Below are positions 60,553 through 64,000 of a stretch of DNA of 64,000 nt, in pieces (within the stretch, counting starts at the first letter, position 1; each line of letters opens with the position of its first letter). The notes beneath the pieces were generated by a model, which saw only the letters and a program-made list of their open reading frames with translations, searched no databases and had not been told where the DNA came from. This stretch comes from Cinnamomum chago (taxonomy: Eukaryota; Streptophyta; Magnoliopsida; Laurales; Lauraceae): assembly GCA_038049695.1 (NCBI GenBank), contig CP142455.1:28743501-28807500 (forward strand), in the 5' to 3' direction. The translations under genes were made by a program, and so were the position numbers.

Positions 60553-60712
60553 AAATTTTTCAAAAAGTCTACCTGAACAAACTTTTTGGTCAGAATTTTG
60601 GACAACCCCTATGATATCCTTTGAACATCATAGGAATATTCAAGGGATATCATAGGGGTTGTCCCAAATTCTGGGAAAAAAGTTTGTCCAGGTAGCACTA
60701 CTGAAAATTTTT
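60553..60712. mobile_element. Hairpin MITE in the leader of the NLR pseudogene
   Basis: A nearly full-length inverted repeat. The arm from CTACCTGAACAAACTTTTT through GGACAACCCCTATGATATCC (60569-60620) pairs with 60640-60695, with few mismatches around a short loop. Looser AAATTTTTC pairing extends to both ends. TA at 60551-60552 and at 60713-60714 fits a TA target duplication, as in Stowaway/Tc1-mariner MITEs. The intact NLR lacks it: its leader (12018-12050) is continuous with sequence found on both sides here. It starts about 30 bp upstream of the ATG at 60520. Confidence 0.7.
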
Positions 60713-60926
60713 TATTCGATGGAAATGTGAAAAGGCTTTTGCCTCCCTAGTCTCATCCTGCCGAGTCCTTAAGTCTAGTTTGTTGTACTCATCTACTTCG
60801 ACTAGCTATGAATTCTACCTACCTTTCAATTCTTGAATCTAACCGTCCCATTTAGGGTAGAGAGATGGATGGCCCAGTACAGATGCACTACTACTATCTA
60901 GTGTTTTTTGAAAGCTTGGTAGTTGG

Positions 60927-63900
60927 TATCCATGGTGGGACCGGTTATATATGACTAATAGTGTTTGATACCACCAATAACAAATAATACCGACCAAGTT
61001 GCCTAGCATGACCATCCGTCAGTTCTCAAACCACTCTTTTACTTTGGAAAAAGATGAAGAGCACATCAAGATGACTTATCTTGTCAAAAGTGTCGCAAAA
61101 GATTTGATTTGGTTGAAATCTGATAAGGTGATTGCTTCCTCGAATAATTATTGAACACTTCTATTCTCTTCCTTCAATTATTGTACCTTACTATTCAATT
61201 TTTTAATTATTTTTTATCCCATGTGAGGGGTTGGGCCCCACCTAGACTCCCATGTACGAAGAGAAAAACCCGCAATTACTGGGAAAGAATTCGAAAGATT
61301 AACTCACACATGCATGAATAAGGAAGCTCTCATATGCAAAAAGAATTGACTGTTGACGCTTACCATTCATAGGTTAAATCGAAGAAATGTGTAGTAACAA
61401 AATAATTAATATTTGTTCCGCAAAATTACATAATTCATGTAAAGTTTTAATTTCCAAATTCTTATGTGCATATTTAACTTCTGTCATCCATAAAAAATGT
61501 TAGGCTGACATCTGATTCTTAATGCATTCTTTTTATCATGTAGGAGTAGGATATATTTACTTTACTTAAGATGACAAAGTCAACTTGGCCAACCCAAAGG
61601 GGTCATGCCAGATTATGAGTCAATCAGGTGGGTCAGGTCAATTGGGTTCCATCTAAAATTAAACCAAAACGATTTTCACCCAATGCAGTCGAGTAGTATC
61701 TCTGACAAGGTTGAGTTGGACTAGGACAGTTTCTTAGAGGTTGGAAAACTATGCTCTGCATCATGTATTCCTAATAGTTTTTTCAAGCCTTACGTTTCTC
61801 AACTGTGTTCGAGGGTGTTTAAGATATTGATTGATTGGAGAGGCCCAATTTGGGCCACTTTGATACCTGTCTATCAATAAAAGCAGGGCTAATAGAAAAG
61901 CCAGTTTCAATTTTACATGTTAGCTAGCTAGTGGGTCAATGTCCGTGGGCATATAAACTTATTTTGGCCCAATACAATGTCTACGTAGGAATTGAATTCC
62001 GGCCGGATTTAGCTCATTGAAGCCTTACATTTGTGGAACGAAAGCGTTCTGCCTCCAACTGGTTACCTGCTTTCCACTCTATCCTGCAATTGTAGTTAAA
62101 GACGTTTATTTTATGTGAGGAAAATCATCATTTCGAACAAAAAATGAACTGAGTCATGCAAAAATCTTGGAACTAGGTCGAATGAGGTTTTTAGGAACTT
62201 GGTAATTTATTCTCCTTCCCGTTTCAAGTCATTGAGTATTAATCTTTCACACAAAAAAGATAAAAGTGAGTTTTAGTTGTCTCCATTTCTAGTGAGCCCT
62301 GTTACTCACTTTGATGACCTGAGATTGATCCTGATTGCCTCCACTCCTCACATGTGTGGTTCTTGTGTCTGTGGGTACTCTCATGGTCCCAGCTACACCT
62401 TAGCTAGGCTCAAAAAAAAAAAAAAAAAATACTGATCCTAACAATCCTATGCTATTATCAGGAAAAAATACCTTTCATGAATGACAATGTTTTCTTCGAT
62501 ATATGTCATTTAATTGGGGTTTTATTCATGTTTCGGGTTGTGTTTGTAAAGGTGGTCCTCTGGAAAAAAATAAAAAAAAACTTTTATAAAATGATAGAGA
62601 TTAAATGATGTCTAATGATCTCTTATTTGTATCTTTATCATATACTTTGTCAAGAAATAAGTGCTTTTTTTAATTTTATCGAACAGAATAATTACAAATT
62701 TGTACTTAAAAAATAGAAATAAGAGGCAAAGTTTTTTAACTAAAACATAAAAAAAAAAAGAGAGAAAGAAATATAGCTGTAGATCAATTGGGACATCTGT
62801 TTACCAAAAAAAAAAAAGGAAAAAGTGGGACATCTGCAAATGAAGTCATAAAATGTGGAAAAGCGTGGCGTGTGAAACTGGTAAACAACATATGCCAATA
62901 CCTCAATAACATTTTAGAAAGTTGATAATCAGACATGTCCGGGGTCTCACTGCCCAAACAAGTTAAAAAAATGCTTTGATTAGATTGAGATACATGAAAG
63001 AAAACGATACAGATTGGATATTGGCAGCCAATGGGTCTAATTCTATCAAATGAATGGTGAATACATATAAAGAGAGGCATCCCTGTAATGGGTTTGTTTG
63101 GGTCCGTAGCAACCTCCGTTTTACCTAATCTTCCCCTTTTTAAGGGCACGGCTGCTGGGCCCTATAAATGTTGTCCGTCTACTAGTTAATGTTAGGAAAT
63201 AAAAAACAAAAGATGCAACAACCACATAAAGAAGACACACAAATTTACGTAGTTCCCTCGATTTTGAGGCAGAAGATGAGAATATAACATATAAGATTTA
63301 TGGCGGCTATACTAGGGTTATATAAAAGGCACAAGGTAATATATTACGAAAATACCCTTACATGATTTAGTTGGATCCACAACCGTGGACCTGAGTTAAT
63401 AGTCTGATCCGGATATAATCAGGCTCCACACATAATAGTTAATAAATGGAAATTCTATAGACAACTACTTTTCCTTTTTAGATTGATCACTACTTTTAGA
63501 AGGTCCATTGTCGAACTCTATTTTAGGATTGGCCCTTTCTTTATATGGTGGTGGTTTAAGTAAAGGTGGTCAAGATAGCTTATAAATTTAAACTAAAAAA
63601 CAGTAGTAGTATTGCCTCAGATTTGTATTGATCGGTTCTAAGAAAGAATTTTTATCTAGCTAAATGCAGATCAGAAGGACAATCCTTATAATAAAATCCA
63701 AGATAGTGCAATATAAGACCTCATAAGGCCACAAAATAGCCAGCTAGAATTGCCAAAATCAAGAACTACATTGTTTCCAAAATGGTGCCACCAATGGTTT
63801 TAACAAGGATTTGATGTACTTCTCTTTTACCTGGTGTAGGCAAGGTACAGATCTAAGTATAGCTCTAGGCCATAGGCCCAAATACTATCACAAGAAGCAC

Positions 63901-63999
63901 AACGCCAACATGTAATAACATATGACCCATGCCAGGAATAAAGTCAATGATGCCCCAAAATGTAATCCAAACATATATGCCACTACATCTGTCATCTAT
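60927..63999. repeat. Segmental duplication unit, copy C (cut by window edge)
   Basis: Matches copy A 3965-7251 closely and in the same orientation up to the last base. It carries a private segment at about 61397-61758. It lacks about 300 bp present in A near 5235-5540 and lacks the MITE at 5939-6093. No gene lies in the visible part. By analogy with A, an NLR should follow about 1.9 kb past the edge. Confidence 0.85.
61397..61758. other. Copy-C-specific 0.36-kb segment
   Basis: Copy A passes directly from the equivalent of 61396 to that of 61759 (A about 4435-4440). No inverted ends or clear target duplication, and no coding potential. Confidence 0.5.
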
Positions 64000-64000
64000 C

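Larger units (their letters stand above)
43016..60800. repeat. Segmental duplication unit, copy B (with NLR pseudogene)
   Basis: Matches copy A in the same order: 43016-43346 and 45126-45430 to 1-650; 45430-47630 to 2140-3540; 49865-60800 to about 5800-12150. Copy B lacks the equivalent of A 654-2140. In place of A 3540-5800 it has 47630-49865, which contains retrotransposon remnants. Private insertions are at 43347-45125, 46350-46858, 55190-60042 and 60553-60712. Confidence 0.85.

Overview
The window is nuclear DNA of a flowering plant. It is AT-rich and carries RPM1-like CC-NBS-LRR resistance genes, pieces of a plant PPR gene resembling Arabidopsis EMB2217 (At1g79490), and many plant LTR retrotransposons and MITEs. 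The clade cannot be fixed from this sequence alone.

Layout. The two flanks are copies of one segmental-duplication unit. Copy A (1 to about 13.1 kb) holds the only gene that looks intact, a 951-codon NLR on the minus strand (9153-12008). Copy B (43.0-60.8 kb) holds a second NLR on the minus strand (52868-60520). It is a pseudogene, and a young Ty1/Copia element (55190-60042) sits between its CC and NB-ARC domains. Copy C starts near 60.93 kb and runs off the right edge at a point equivalent to about 7.25 kb in copy A, so a third NLR copy probably starts about 2 kb beyond the edge. MITEs and larger insertions distinguish the copies and can be dated against each other by their empty sites.

The centre (19.47-36.77 kb) is a nest of insertions. 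A short Mutator-like element of about 1.4 kb with inverted ends appears to have captured the 5' part of an EMB2217-like PPR gene (a Pack-MULE). It was then split twice. One insertion is a solo LTR in minus orientation (19746-29376), itself hit by a complete, very young, non-coding LTR element of the same family (21125-28581). The other is a second solo LTR (29932-36177), itself hit by a third (31736-35377). Each of these four insertions is flanked by an exact 5-bp target duplication.

The most unusual signal is inside the non-coding LTR element 21125-28581. Its interior and LTRs are built largely of short stem-loops about 60-100 bp apart. Each has a different stem (7-15 bp, often perfect) but nearly the same loop core (AGTTATATCT inside, GGTAAATC in the LTRs). 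I know of no named element class with this design. The LTRs also carry clusters of GGTCGACC palindromes and a perfect match to the mitosis-specific MSA motif just upstream of the TATA box. The palindrome module recurs in an apparently unrelated LTR at 33.0 kb.

The remaining stretches (about 12.1-15.3, 15.8-18.1 and 36.8-43.0 kb) show no convincing gene. They hold simple repeats, a 21-bp minisatellite, a tandem duplication and a hAT-like MITE.
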